Positions 55,514-64,000 of a stretch of 64,000 bases of DNA are shown piece after piece. A model generated the notes under the pieces. It worked only from the letters and a program-made list of their open reading frames with translations, did not search any database and had not been told where the DNA came from. The stretch is from NCBI GenBank assembly GCA_913057905.1, contig CAJXPB010000009.1, positions 52,596 to 116,595 on the forward strand, read 5' to 3'. Source of the stretch: an uncultured Pseudomonadota bacterium (GTDB taxonomy: Bacteria > Myxococcota_A > Bradymonadia > Bradymonadales > Bradymonadaceae). A program made the position numbers and the translations under genes. Each line of letters starts with the position of its first letter. Positions within the stretch are counted from its first letter, which is position 1.

Positions 55514-56734
55514 ATGTCGTTTGCAACGGAGGCATCAAAGTCCCGGCTCGACAGCATCGAGTCGGATGGGGAGGAGACCGAGACGGCCGTCGAGCTGTCA
55601 GTGGTCCTCCCGTGCCTGAACGAAGCCGAAACCGTGGGCAGATGTGTCGAGAAGGCGCGGGGATCGATGGAAAAACACGATATCGCCGGCGAAGTTATCG
55701 TTGCGGACAACGGGAGCGATGACGGATCGGTCGAAGCGGCAGAGAGCGCCGGCGCGCGTGTCGTCCATATCGCCCAGCGCGGCTACGGGGCCGCGATTCA
55801 GGGGGGCGTAGACGAGGCGCGCGGGGATTTCGTGGTTATGGCGGACGCGGACGACAGCTACGCGCTCGACGAGGTCCACGATTTCTTCGAAAAGCTCGAA
55901 GAAGGATGCGACTTCGTAATGGGAAATCGGTTTCAGGGCGAGATCGAGAGCGAAGCGATGCCCATTCTTCACCGGTATGTCGGGAACCCCGTTTTGTCGT
56001 TGATTGGTAGATTGTTCTACGGGTCCGACATCGGTGATTTTCACTGTGGCATGCGGGGATTTCGGCGAGATGCCTACGAATCGCTCGACGTACGTTCGAC
56101 CGGCATGGAATTCGCCAGCGAGCTGGTCGTCAAGGCGGAGCTGGCGGGGCTGCGGATCGAAGAAATTCCGACGACGCTTTCGCCGGACGGACGCAGCGGG
56201 GATCCCCACCTAAATACGTGGAAGGACGGTTGGCGCCACCTGCGCTTTCTGCTCCTCTATAGCCCCACGTGGTTGTTCCTGGTCCCGGGTGTGACGATGA
56301 TGGGCGTCGGCCTGCTCTTTATGGGCTGGCTCTATTTGGGGGAGTTTACGGTCGGAGCCGTGTCCTTCACCGGTGTGCACAGCATGATGTACGCGGCGCT
56401 CGCCATCATGATCGGCTTTCAGACGGTCTGGTTCGGACTCTTCACCAAGAATTTTGCCGTCAACGAAGGGTTGCTTCCGGAGGACAAGGTAGTCGAGCGT
56501 CTTCTCGAACACTTCTCTCTCGAGGGAGGGCTCGCCATAGGGGGGCTTCTTGCATCCCTCGGTTTAGTCGGCGGGTTTTATGCCATCGCTCTCTGGCGTG
56601 ACCATGCCTTCGGGTCACTCGACCCCGCGAATACATTCGAGGTCGTCATTCCATCTTTTTTGGCCATGGCAATCGGAGTGCAGATAGTATTCTCCAGTTT
56701 CTTCCTGAGCGTGCTTCAACTCAAGCATCGTTAG
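55514..56734 (+). CDS. Family 2 glycosyltransferase with C-terminal membrane domain
   Basis: About 406 residues; ATG 55514 follows GAGAG at a seven-base gap. The GT2 domain has LSVVLPCLNEAETV, VADNGSDDGS, GYGAAIQGG and a DADD metal site (MADADDSY). Four membrane segments occupy residues about 255-405. This is the dolichol-phosphate-mannose synthase/GtrB layout, which loads sugar on the lipid carrier used by GT-C enzymes. It lies between two GT-C-like genes that could use its product. Confidence 0.9.
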   Translation: MSFATEASKSRLDSIESDGEETETAVELSVVLPCLNEAETVGRCVEKARGSMEKHDIAGEVIVADNGSDDGSVEAAESAGARVVHIAQRGYGAAIQGGVDEARGDFVVMADADDSYALDEVHDFFEKLEEGCDFVMGNRFQGEIESEAMPILHRYVGNPVLSLIGRLFYGSDIGDFHCGMRGFRRDAYESLDVRSTGMEFASELVVKAELAGLRIEEIPTTLSPDGRSGDPHLNTWKDGWRHLRFLLLYSPTWLFLVPGVTMMGVGLLFMGWLYLGEFTVGAVSFTGVHSMMYAALAIMIGFQTVWFGLFTKNFAVNEGLLPEDKVVERLLEHFSLEGGLAIGGLLASLGLVGGFYAIALWRDHAFGSLDPANTFEVVIPSFLAMAIGVQIVFSSFFLSVLQLKHR

Positions 56735-56749
56735 GCCGACCGAGATGTC

Positions 56750-58912
56750 ATGAGCAACGTGAGTTTTGTGGTCGGGGCGGTCGGTACGCTGGCAGGAATC
56801 CTCGGATTGCTTACTACCGCGCATATCGCTGCCACCAGACTACTTGGCGGGGCCCGCTTTTCGGTGCGGGCCACTGCCGCTGCGACCCTCGCCACCGGAC
56901 TGTATGGACTCGTTTTCTACGCGTTGCTCGGCCTGGGGGCATTCGAGCCAATGGGTCTCGTCTTGGGGATCTCGATTGCCGCCTGCGGCGTATGGGTTGG
57001 CTCCGAGCGGCTACTCTCTTGTGATCGTCCAGCGACTGGGATTCTCCGTCGAGACGGTCAGATCGTGGCGGACTCCATCCGGTGGGTCTACTCGGGATGG
57101 AGGCTCTGGATGACAGGGCCTCTATCGCTTCTCGTCGGTGCCAACCTTGTCAGAGCGATGGTCATCCCGCCCCTCGCCTGGGATTCTCTTACCTATCACC
57201 TTGTGCGCGCCGCATTGTGGATCAGGGACGCCGGTATCAGCGATTATAATGCCCCCGGATCCTGGCAGGACTACCAATCGCTGATGCCGCTCGGCGACGC
57301 ATTGTCAGCCGGAGTTATGATTTTGCCGGCATCCGACGCGCTCGTGCCCCTGCTCTGGTTCGGCGTCTGGTGTTTCCTGGGCCTGACTGTGTATGCCGCG
57401 GCCCGGGGCCTCGGGGCCGGTCGAGCTGGGGCGTGGCTTGGCGCCACCGCGGTCTTGTTTGTGCCGTCCGTCGGGGGCGGCATGCTTGTGGCGTATGTCG
57501 ACAACCTGGTCGGAGCTCTTGCGGTCGCTACGTTCGCGCTTCTGTTGAGCGAAGAGGGACCGGAACAGGTGGCTCCGACCGTACTGGCGATGGTGGGGGT
57601 GGGAGCGGCGCTGGCCGTCAAAAAGACGGCACTGCCATTCGTCGGCGCCGGGGTTGCGGCCCTCGCCGTTCGCGTGATTCGGAACCCCGAGCATCGAGCT
57701 CGCCGGCTGTTTCTCGGCAGTGTCGGGTTTTTGATTCTGGCCGGCCCACCGATGGCTTACTTCTGGATCGTCGAGGGGTCCCCGTTGCATCCCTGGGGCA
57801 TTGACCCTTCCGGGTTGGTCTCTCGCGTCCGAGGCCTTCTCGGCGCTGCGGCCACCTCCCTTCAGGGTGCCGGGTCAGCCGGTGGAGCAACCGGGGAGTC
57901 TCAGTGGGTTTGGCTCAAGTACCTGTTGTTCAAGGGTTATGGAAACACCTTCACGTTGAGTCATCTGGGATATGGTCCAGGGGGGCCGCTTATTGCAATA
58001 ATGGGACTGGCGGGCCTCGGTCTCTCGGTCAATCGGAATGAGTGGACGCACAACGCCTTTACGATCTTCGCGTTCCTACTTGCGGCTCTAGCCGCGGTTG
58101 CTGCTGTGGTTCAATATCCGAATCTGGATCCAAATCTCGCTCGCTACAGCGTCGGTGCGATCGGTCTCGCCGGGGCCGGCGCCGCCTGTTTCGACTCACG
58201 ATTGGTCCGCAGCGTACTGGTTGCGCTAATCTTTGGACATGCCATCTACATGGCTCCCGTGAACTGGGGGCCCAGTGATACCGAGGCGACTCTCTACTGG
58301 CTGTTATTGTCAGTTCCTTTCTGGCTGATCTTCGGGCTCATTGCCTTCTGGTCTCGGGATCAGGGCGGGCTGCGCCGGCTCGTCGCCGCCGGGACCGCGA
58401 TTCTCATCCTCGTTGTGGGCACGGCGGCTACTTTGGAACCTGTACGCCAGCAATTTCGATACGACATCTACACCGAAGCCACTCGGGGATTTTCCTATTC
58501 TAATCACCCATTGGTGGGAGCCGACAGCTACGAGAGCTCAAAGCTGTGGGCGTTCCTGGACGAACAACATGGGGTGACAACCGCAGTGACCGTCGGCTGG
58601 GCGCTCGGCGGGCTCAATTGGTTCGTTTATCCGTTTTTTGGGAGTCGAATCCAGAATGATGTCACTTACGTACCGGTAACATCTGACGGATCCCTCATGC
58701 CCCTGGAAGAGAAGAGGCGCCGCGCCGGTGACGGAAGCTACGAAGCTTGGCGTAAGAGACTCGAAGAGCGAGGCGTCGACTTTGTTGCCGCCCTCGCGCC
58801 ACGGCCTATCGAAGTGACGGCGATGGAGACCCACTCCAACGTCTTCGAATTGGTGGCGCAGGGACCAAATCCGCAAAATCGCCTCTACCGCGTTCTTCAC
58901 GATCAGAGGTGA
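56750..58912 (+). CDS. Multi-pass membrane protein with GT-C-like WDSLTYHL motif
   Basis: 720 residues and about 14 membrane segments. PPLAWDSLTYHLVRAALW (D145) matches the acidic motif of ArnT/GT39-like GT-C enzymes, although no tested family is named. A soluble domain of about 130 residues ends the protein (LWAFLDEQHGV, VDFVAALAP). The ATG at 56750 lies 15 bases after the GT2 gene. A glycan transfer or polymerase role is likely but substrate unknown. Confidence 0.75.
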   Translation: MSNVSFVVGAVGTLAGILGLLTTAHIAATRLLGGARFSVRATAAATLATGLYGLVFYALLGLGAFEPMGLVLGISIAACGVWVGSERLLSCDRPATGILRRDGQIVADSIRWVYSGWRLWMTGPLSLLVGANLVRAMVIPPLAWDSLTYHLVRAALWIRDAGISDYNAPGSWQDYQSLMPLGDALSAGVMILPASDALVPLLWFGVWCFLGLTVYAAARGLGAGRAGAWLGATAVLFVPSVGGGMLVAYVDNLVGALAVATFALLLSEEGPEQVAPTVLAMVGVGAALAVKKTALPFVGAGVAALAVRVIRNPEHRARRLFLGSVGFLILAGPPMAYFWIVEGSPLHPWGIDPSGLVSRVRGLLGAAATSLQGAGSAGGATGESQWVWLKYLLFKGYGNTFTLSHLGYGPGGPLIAIMGLAGLGLSVNRNEWTHNAFTIFAFLLAALAAVAAVVQYPNLDPNLARYSVGAIGLAGAGAACFDSRLVRSVLVALIFGHAIYMAPVNWGPSDTEATLYWLLLSVPFWLIFGLIAFWSRDQGGLRRLVAAGTAILILVVGTAATLEPVRQQFRYDIYTEATRGFSYSNHPLVGADSYESSKLWAFLDEQHGVTTAVTVGWALGGLNWFVYPFFGSRIQNDVTYVPVTSDGSLMPLEEKRRRAGDGSYEAWRKRLEERGVDFVAALAPRPIEVTAMETHSNVFELVAQGPNPQNRLYRVLHDQR

Positions 58913-58916
58913 TCTG

Positions 58917-60047
58917 GTGCGGATCCTGTTCATATATGATGCGCTCTATCCAGACCGAACCGGCGGCGTTGAACACCGGAATCGGGCGCTCGCCCGGGAG
59001 CTATCCCGGAGAGGCCACGATGTGACACTGGCGGGTTGGGCCCGCGATGTGCCCGACGCGCCGGATGGCGTAAAAGTGCTCGAGCTCCCCCATTCAACGG
59101 AATTGTATGACGAAGATGGCCGGCGACGGCCTCGGGCGGCTTTGCAGTTCGCCCGGGCCGTCACCGAACTCGATACCAAAGCCTGGGACGTCGTCGAAAC
59201 TGCAAATATCCCCTATGTTCATCTCTTTCCGTTGTGGCTGAAGACGAAAGGATCTCGGACCTCTCTCGTAGTCACCTGGCACGAGTTTATGGGCCCTGCT
59301 TGGGAGGATTATCTGTCAGGATGGAAGGCGCCGATCTTTGCTGGGGTCGAACGAATGGTCTCGTCAATCGGCGATATTCGAGTTGCAGTCAGCGAATTCA
59401 CTCGAGATCGCCTTCAAGAACTCGGCGATGGATCCGGTAAAGCAGTGCCTGTCGTTTCGAACGGGATTCCACTTGAAAAAATGGCCTCGATCCGACGGGA
59501 GTCCGCAACGCCCTTTGGGAGCGGGCCGACATTTGTCTTCGCCGGTAGGTTGCACTCAAACAAGCGTGTTTCCCTGGTTCTCGAAGCATTGGCCGACATG
59601 AGCCTGAACCGACCTTACCCGTGGTTTCGGATCATCGGCGACGGGCCTTGCAGGCAAGCCTTGCAAAGCCAGGCGATGCGACTTGGTCTTGGCGATGCGG
59701 TCGACTTTCAAGGCGCTCTTGAAGGGATCGAAGATGTCTGGAGCCTCATCGCCGAGTGTGACGTTGCCGTCCAGCCATCGAGAAGAGAAGGTTTCGGAAT
59801 GTTTCCATTGGAGGCGATGGGGCTTGGACTTCCAGTGATTTACTGGGAGGCGGGACACACCGCGACAGAGGAGATCGTGCATGACGGCAAAAGTGGGGTT
59901 GGTATTGGCCAGAATGGCGGGCTAAAAGCTGCGCACGAGAAAGTGGAACACTCTTATCAAGCCTTTTCCCAATGTGCCCTGCAGCGGTCAAAGCAGTTCG
60001 GTTGGCCACAACTCTCTGAGAAGTTTGAACGGCTTCTCAAACGATGA
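58917..60047 (+). CDS. Family 4 glycosyltransferase
   Basis: 376 residues; the GTG start follows AGAGGTGAT, which overlaps the previous gene's end. GT-B fold: TGGVEHRNRALARELSRRGH at the N terminus, then VFAGRLHSNKRVSLVLEAL, IIGDGPCRQALQ and the EGFGMFPLEAMGLGLPVI retaining GT4 donor-binding motif. It adds a nucleotide-sugar unit on the cytoplasmic side. Last of the four-gene plus-strand unit. Confidence 0.9.
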   Translation: MRILFIYDALYPDRTGGVEHRNRALARELSRRGHDVTLAGWARDVPDAPDGVKVLELPHSTELYDEDGRRRPRAALQFARAVTELDTKAWDVVETANIPYVHLFPLWLKTKGSRTSLVVTWHEFMGPAWEDYLSGWKAPIFAGVERMVSSIGDIRVAVSEFTRDRLQELGDGSGKAVPVVSNGIPLEKMASIRRESATPFGSGPTFVFAGRLHSNKRVSLVLEALADMSLNRPYPWFRIIGDGPCRQALQSQAMRLGLGDAVDFQGALEGIEDVWSLIAECDVAVQPSRREGFGMFPLEAMGLGLPVIYWEAGHTATEEIVHDGKSGVGIGQNGGLKAAHEKVEHSYQAFSQCALQRSKQFGWPQLSEKFERLLKR

Positions 60048-60062
60048 AGCCCAAGAGGGCTT
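60047..60062 (+). terminator. Short hairpin at the end of the glycan unit
   Basis: AAGCCC, loop AAGA, GGGCTT, straddling the GT4 stop codon and close to the convergent gene at 60098. The stem is short and there is no T-run, so it is weak. Confidence 0.25.
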
Positions 60063-60097
60063 TGAGCGTCTGGTGTGTGAGCGAGGGGTTGGATGCA

Positions 60098-61198
60098 TCA
60101 ACTCAATGCATCGCAGTAGACTTGGATGGTTTGCCGCGCACATTTCTCCCAGGTGAATTTTTGTGATTGTTCGATCCCGGCCTTTATCATTTCGTTGGAG
60201 AGATCGTCGTCGTCGAGGACTGCACCGATCATGGAGGCTATCTCTTCGGGGTTCCGTGGATCGACATGGATAGCGGCATCCCCTGTCACTTCCGGCAAAG
60301 ACGAGAGGTTCGAAACCACGCATGGTGTGTGGCAGGCCATTGCTTCAAGCGGCGGAAAACCGAATCCCTCATTGAGTGAAACCAGAGTGAAGACCTCGGC
60401 TCCCGTATAGAGTGAAATGATATCTGATTCATCTACGAATCCGGCCAGTTGAATTTGGCCGGTTTGGTCGATTGATTCGATAAATCTGCCGAGTTCAGTC
60501 TCCCACTCGACATTGTTGCCGGCCAATACAAGGGAGACGTCCTGATGATTGTGATGAATGGACTGGAAGGCTTCCACCAACTGCCTGAAGTTTTTGTGTG
60601 GAGAATTGCTCCCGAGGCTAAAAATATAGGGTTCTGAGATTCCATACGCGTCTAGTGTCCTGCGGATCTTCTCTTCGTCTTTTTCCGGGGAAAACTGAGG
60701 CGATATACCGTTGTGAATTACGCTGATCTTATCCTCGGCAGCGGGAAACCGGCTGGTGATCTCTTTTTTCGTGTAATTTGAGATTGCGATGATTCGATCT
60801 GCTCTCCGGATGGAGAATTGGGTCATAGCCCATGCGTAGATCCGTCCATGGAGATTTGGGATGGCCTCCATGAAATCGACCAGCGTGAAGTCGTGGACGG
60901 TCAGGATCAGCTCCCCCGCATAGGTGATCGGTACGTTAAGGAATGGCACATGGAGCAGCGGCACATCCCTCGCTTTCCAAGGAACTGTGAACTGCTCATG
61001 AATTGAGATCGTTGGGCTTGTGGTCTCGAACACCGTGTTGGCCCAGGCTGGTTTCTGACCGTTTGTGAGGTAGGCCAAGTTCAACGAATCGGCCGGTGAT
61101 TGCTTGGAGAGTTGCTGAGCAAGCGACCGAGCATACCGACCGATGCCAGTCCCATTGGTATATTCCCGAAGGTCGAAAAGAGCGTCAGGAGTGGACAT
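60098..61198 (-). CDS. Family 4 glycosyltransferase, convergent
   Basis: 366 residues. N terminus REYTNGTGIGRYARSLAQQL, then SNYTKKEI, SLGSNSPHKNFRQLVEAF, and ETELGRFIE. EGFGFPPLEAMACHTPCVVSN is the GT4 motif with the catalytic-region Glu. A mannosyl- or rhamnosyl-transferase of the WbaZ/RfaB type is possible. It is read opposite to the neighbours, whose GC content is a little higher, so it may have been acquired separately. Confidence 0.9.
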   Translation of the reverse strand: MSTPDALFDLREYTNGTGIGRYARSLAQQLSKQSPADSLNLAYLTNGQKPAWANTVFETTSPTISIHEQFTVPWKARDVPLLHVPFLNVPITYAGELILTVHDFTLVDFMEAIPNLHGRIYAWAMTQFSIRRADRIIAISNYTKKEITSRFPAAEDKISVIHNGISPQFSPEKDEEKIRRTLDAYGISEPYIFSLGSNSPHKNFRQLVEAFQSIHHNHQDVSLVLAGNNVEWETELGRFIESIDQTGQIQLAGFVDESDIISLYTGAEVFTLVSLNEGFGFPPLEAMACHTPCVVSNLSSLPEVTGDAAIHVDPRNPEEIASMIGAVLDDDDLSNEMIKAGIEQSQKFTWEKCARQTIQVYCDALS

Positions 61199-61500
61199 GG
61201 TTGAGGGTCAATAGGGCTGAGATGGCGACCTGCTGTCGATCGTGGGAGTTGCGAATTTGCCCGCAGCTTCGGAGCAGTTCTCTGGCTTCGATTGGCTGCA
61301 AACGTTCATAATCTCCGGATGTGTTCGATGCTTCAGGGGTACGCGTTTCTTTGTCTGGCCGAGGGTCCCTCGGTATTGGTCGATTTCGCTCGCGTTGCCT
61401 GGATGGCGGAGATCGAAAAGAATTGTAGCCGGGACATGCTGGTTCTTTGTATCCTGACCGTCGGCTCAACTGAGGATGATACTACAAACACCCGGCAGAT
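61199..61500 (+). other. Intergenic region of about 300 bases
   Basis: Lies between the two divergent starts at 61198 and 61501. It must hold both promoters. No convincing gene, terminator or inverted repeat was seen; small open frames here look random. Confidence 0.5.
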
Positions 61501-63246
61501 TTGCGCAATCTAATCTCGTCGTTGACCCATTTAGGACCAATTAATTCTAAAACTAAGAAATTCTTGGGGAGTTTTGGTCACGTAGGCCCCCGGCGCTGGG
61601 GCTGGATCCTGCTTTTGTGCGGCGTTGGGCTGACAATTTACGCGAAAGTGGTGGGATTCGAAGTATTGTTCGGCTGGGACGACGAACTGTACCTGTTGCG
61701 GCGTCGGGAGGTCTTCGACTGGCTTGGTGCCTCGTGGTCGCAGCGGTTGTTGACTCCGAAGACTGGGTATCCGGTCCCGGTCCCCACCTTGCTTTATGCA
61801 TTGGTTTGGCAGGTCCCTGATGGGTTGCTGCTGTCGGCGGCTCACGGCCTGAGTCTCCTCTTCCACGTCGTCAACGTCGCGGTTGTCGCGGTGCTGGGGC
61901 GCCGGTGGCTCGGCGACTGGCGATGGGCTTTCGGTGTCGGCCTCATCTGGTCGACGCATCCGTTGCTTGTTGAGTCGGTGGCCTGGCTCACAAATCTAAA
62001 GGGGCTTACCGTATCTGCCTGTATACTGGGGTCGGTGCTTCTGTGGGCACACTACCTTGAGGATCGGCGCTGGGAATGGGCCGCCGGGGTTGTATTCCTC
62101 GGGTTGCTGGGTCTCGGTTGTCGGCCTGAAGCTGTGATGATTGGGCCAATTCTTGTAATGCATACCCTCCTTAAAGATTGGAAACTCTTGCAAGAATCGA
62201 GGGTCTGGGTTCCGCTGGGGGTTCTGGCAGCCATCGGCGCGGGGTATCTTCCCGTTGCGATGTCCGGGCAACAGGAGGTGCTTTCGGGCGCAAATCGCGC
62301 TGAGCTTTTGAAGCACACGTGGTCGGAAACGATGGGGCGAGTTTTTACCGCGTTCGGGCTGCAACTTGGGCACATTTTTTGGCCCGTAGATTTGAGCCCG
62401 GTCTATACGAGATACTACGCCGGATGGCGAGTGGATTGGTGGATCGGAGCGCTCGGTTATCTAGGTATCGTCGGGACGACATATTTTGCCCTCTGGCGCA
62501 GGCACTTGAATGCAGTCAGGGCGTTTGCGCTCTTTTGGTGTTTGTGGATCCCGGCGAGCGGCGTGGTGTTCCTGCCGAGATTCACCGCCGATACCTACAT
62601 GTACCTGCCGCTGGCAGGATTGCTGATCGGTTGCGCGAGTCTCTTGCAACAGGAAGTGCCCGGCGCTTCAGAGACCAAGGCGTGGGGGGCCCTCGCCCTG
62701 GCATGCATATTGGCTGTGCCTTTGGGGTTACAGAGTCACCAGTACACGTCTCAGTGGAAGAATACGGAAACGCTGTTTAAACCTCTGACATACCGACAGT
62801 CAGACACGGGTACCGTCTTCGCGATTCTGACGTACGACTACATTCGTCGACAAAAATGGAAGCAGGCCAGAGAGACGATCGAGCGTGGACTCAAGCCTCT
62901 GTACGACGACGGGAAATTGTCTTTGGAGATGGCACAGGTTTTTACGAAAACGGGCGATCCGGCACGGGCGGCCGATCTGCTGATGAAGATGTTCAAACCT
63001 GCGTATCCCCGAGAATTGGACCGCAAGGCTCATGCATATTTCGTCTGGCTGCTACCGGAATATGACATCCCGCTTCCCCATCAAAGAACCGAACGCGAAC
63101 AATATCAAAAAAGTGCCCGGAAAGGGCTAAGCCACTTTAGATTCCAGAATAGTGTCGAGACTCTGAAGAAGATTGCGGAGTATATGCGCCAGTCCGGAAT
63201 GAAGGAGTTGGCCGACGACTACGCCGCTGCAGCTCGGGGAATGTAG
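61501..63246 (+). CDS. TMTC-like GT-C membrane protein (paralogue 2)
   Basis: 581 residues, but the TTG start is uncertain and later TTG codons are possible. The motif order repeats the gene at 40201: WDDELYLL (D60-D61), TPKTGYPVPVPTLLYA, HGLSLLFHVVNV, THPLLVESVAWLTNLKG, then GLGCRPE and PRFTADTYMYLPLAG. About ten membrane segments and a TPR-like tail. It lies at the end of the glycan region with a third partial copy just downstream on the other strand. Its substrate is unknown. Confidence 0.8.
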   Translation: MRNLISSLTHLGPINSKTKKFLGSFGHVGPRRWGWILLLCGVGLTIYAKVVGFEVLFGWDDELYLLRRREVFDWLGASWSQRLLTPKTGYPVPVPTLLYALVWQVPDGLLLSAAHGLSLLFHVVNVAVVAVLGRRWLGDWRWAFGVGLIWSTHPLLVESVAWLTNLKGLTVSACILGSVLLWAHYLEDRRWEWAAGVVFLGLLGLGCRPEAVMIGPILVMHTLLKDWKLLQESRVWVPLGVLAAIGAGYLPVAMSGQQEVLSGANRAELLKHTWSETMGRVFTAFGLQLGHIFWPVDLSPVYTRYYAGWRVDWWIGALGYLGIVGTTYFALWRRHLNAVRAFALFWCLWIPASGVVFLPRFTADTYMYLPLAGLLIGCASLLQQEVPGASETKAWGALALACILAVPLGLQSHQYTSQWKNTETLFKPLTYRQSDTGTVFAILTYDYIRRQKWKQARETIERGLKPLYDDGKLSLEMAQVFTKTGDPARAADLLMKMFKPAYPRELDRKAHAYFVWLLPEYDIPLPHQRTEREQYQKSARKGLSHFRFQNSVETLKKIAEYMRQSGMKELADDYAAAARGM

Positions 63247-63331
63247 GTCTCCTCGATGACTCTGAGTCACGTCTACCTCCTCAAAAGATGGCCCCGGTGT
63301 CGAAGTGACAGGCGACAGATGCCAGACGAGT

Positions 63332-64000
63332 CTATCTGGGCAGCATTTTCATGAGCTCCTGAGCAGCATCTTTCGCACTCGGCTGCGTCTGTGCAATCCT
63401 CTCAAGGAGAATACGTGCCTCCTCAATCCGGCCCGTTTCGACGAGGGCTCGAGGATAGGCGAGTGGAATCGAGTTACGTCTTTGCATGGCCTCGATCCCT
63501 CTCTCGAAAACATCCACGGCACGATCGTATTCGCCAGCGCTGAAATAAGCAGTTCCCAGTGAACGATACGGTTTGTCGTATTGAGGATACGCTTTGATCA
63601 TTGGCTTCCAGAGTCGGACCGGGTTGGACCAGCGTTGCGCTTGAAGCCCGGATGTCAGAGCTAACGTCACCACAAGGGCGGGAACAAATACATAGAAAAG
63701 AGGTCTTCGGATTCGATCTCCCAACGATCCAGTTCTGGCCAGGATACTTGCCGCGACGCCGACGACTCCGAGGAGAGGCAAGTACATGTAAGTGTCGGCC
63801 GTTCCCCGCGGTAGATAAATGAAGCCTGAGGCGGGAGCGTACGTTACCAGGCAGAGGGCTGCGAAGAGGCGAATGGGACGTGTTGGCTTAGATAGGGCCC
63901 ACATCAAGGCTGTGAGTAGTGGGACCATGCGTGTTCGGTTAAGCGTAAGTGCTTGAATTATCAGTAGCTTAGAGTCGATAGAGGATGTCCCTTCCCCTGG
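63332..64000 (-). CDS. TMTC-like GT-C membrane protein (paralogue 3), 5' part outside window
   Basis: The frame stays open to the right edge, so only the last 222 or so residues are seen. They include APASGFIYLPRGTADTYMYLPLLG, which matches the PRFTADTYMYLPLAG region of paralogue 2, then membrane segments and a TPR-like tail (SLGTAYFSAGEYDRAVDVFERG). It is convergent with paralogue 2 and about 85 bases apart, so the two form a tail-to-tail pair. Confidence 0.8.
   Translation of the reverse strand, partial: PGEGTSSIDSKLLIIQALTLNRTRMVPLLTALMWALSKPTRPIRLFAALCLVTYAPASGFIYLPRGTADTYMYLPLLGVVGVAASILARTGSLGDRIRRPLFYVFVPALVVTLALTSGLQAQRWSNPVRLWKPMIKAYPQYDKPYRSLGTAYFSAGEYDRAVDVFERGIEAMQRRNSIPLAYPRALVETGRIEEARILLERIAQTQPSAKDAAQELMKMLPR

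Noticed and set aside
61242..61457. 71-codon frame in the gap before the last plus gene
   Set aside because: No ribosome site, no recognisable motif and the region is likely promoter DNA.
1..64000. tRNA, rRNA, CRISPR or transposase genes
   Set aside because: No clover-leaf-like sequence with CCA end, no rRNA motif, no array of short repeats and no transposase-like protein was found by reading.

Overview
The window is high-GC bacterial chromosome, apparently from the Myxococcota or a relative (formerly Deltaproteobacteria). A Bradymonadales-like organism would fit. The reasons are AgmX/PglI-type TonB-C proteins beside a giant TPR protein, a pil cluster in the Myxococcus gene order (pilB-T-C-S-R-A followed by pilG-H-I), Ser/Thr kinases fused to ATPase and TPR modules, many lipoproteins, and sigma-54-type promoters at the pilins. 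The taxonomic call is inference from gene content, with no marker gene. I found no rRNA, tRNA, CRISPR array, insertion sequence or prophage.

Layout. (1) 1-17479, plus strand: an AgmX/PglI-like protein running off the left edge, four small lipoprotein or exported genes that each repeat a degenerate form of its C-terminal domain, a TPR protein, an 11.9 kb gene for a 3973-residue TPR protein, and rsmI. (2) 17476-35208: envelope and housekeeping genes, namely an outer-membrane protein, a RodZ-like HTH protein, an FAD enzyme, a Cys-rich lipoprotein, mutY, an FHA-GAF-HD-GYP protein, moeA, a LolC/E permease, a kinase-ATPase-TPR protein, a methyltransferase, rlpA and further lipoproteins. (3) 35367-39713: a large lipoprotein zinc metalloprotease ending at a strong hairpin. 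(4) 40201-41997: a multi-pass GT-C (TMTC-like) protein. (5) 42008-53584, minus strand: the type IV pilus cluster with two pilins and the PilS/PilR regulators. (6) 53670-64000: surface-glycan or protein-glycosylation genes, with GT-C, GT2 and GT4 enzymes and two more TMTC-like proteins, the last cut by the right edge.

How it fits together. The left end looks like part of a trans-envelope machine related to the Myxococcus Glt/Agl motility or Nfs sporulation systems. PilB and PilT with PilC would drive pilus extension and retraction. PilS/PilR with sigma-54 would control both pilins. The flanking GT-C and GT genes could glycosylate pilins or other surface proteins. The most unusual feature is the run of five consecutive genes carrying AgmX/TonB-C-like domains, two of which share a nearly identical leader region over divergent bodies.
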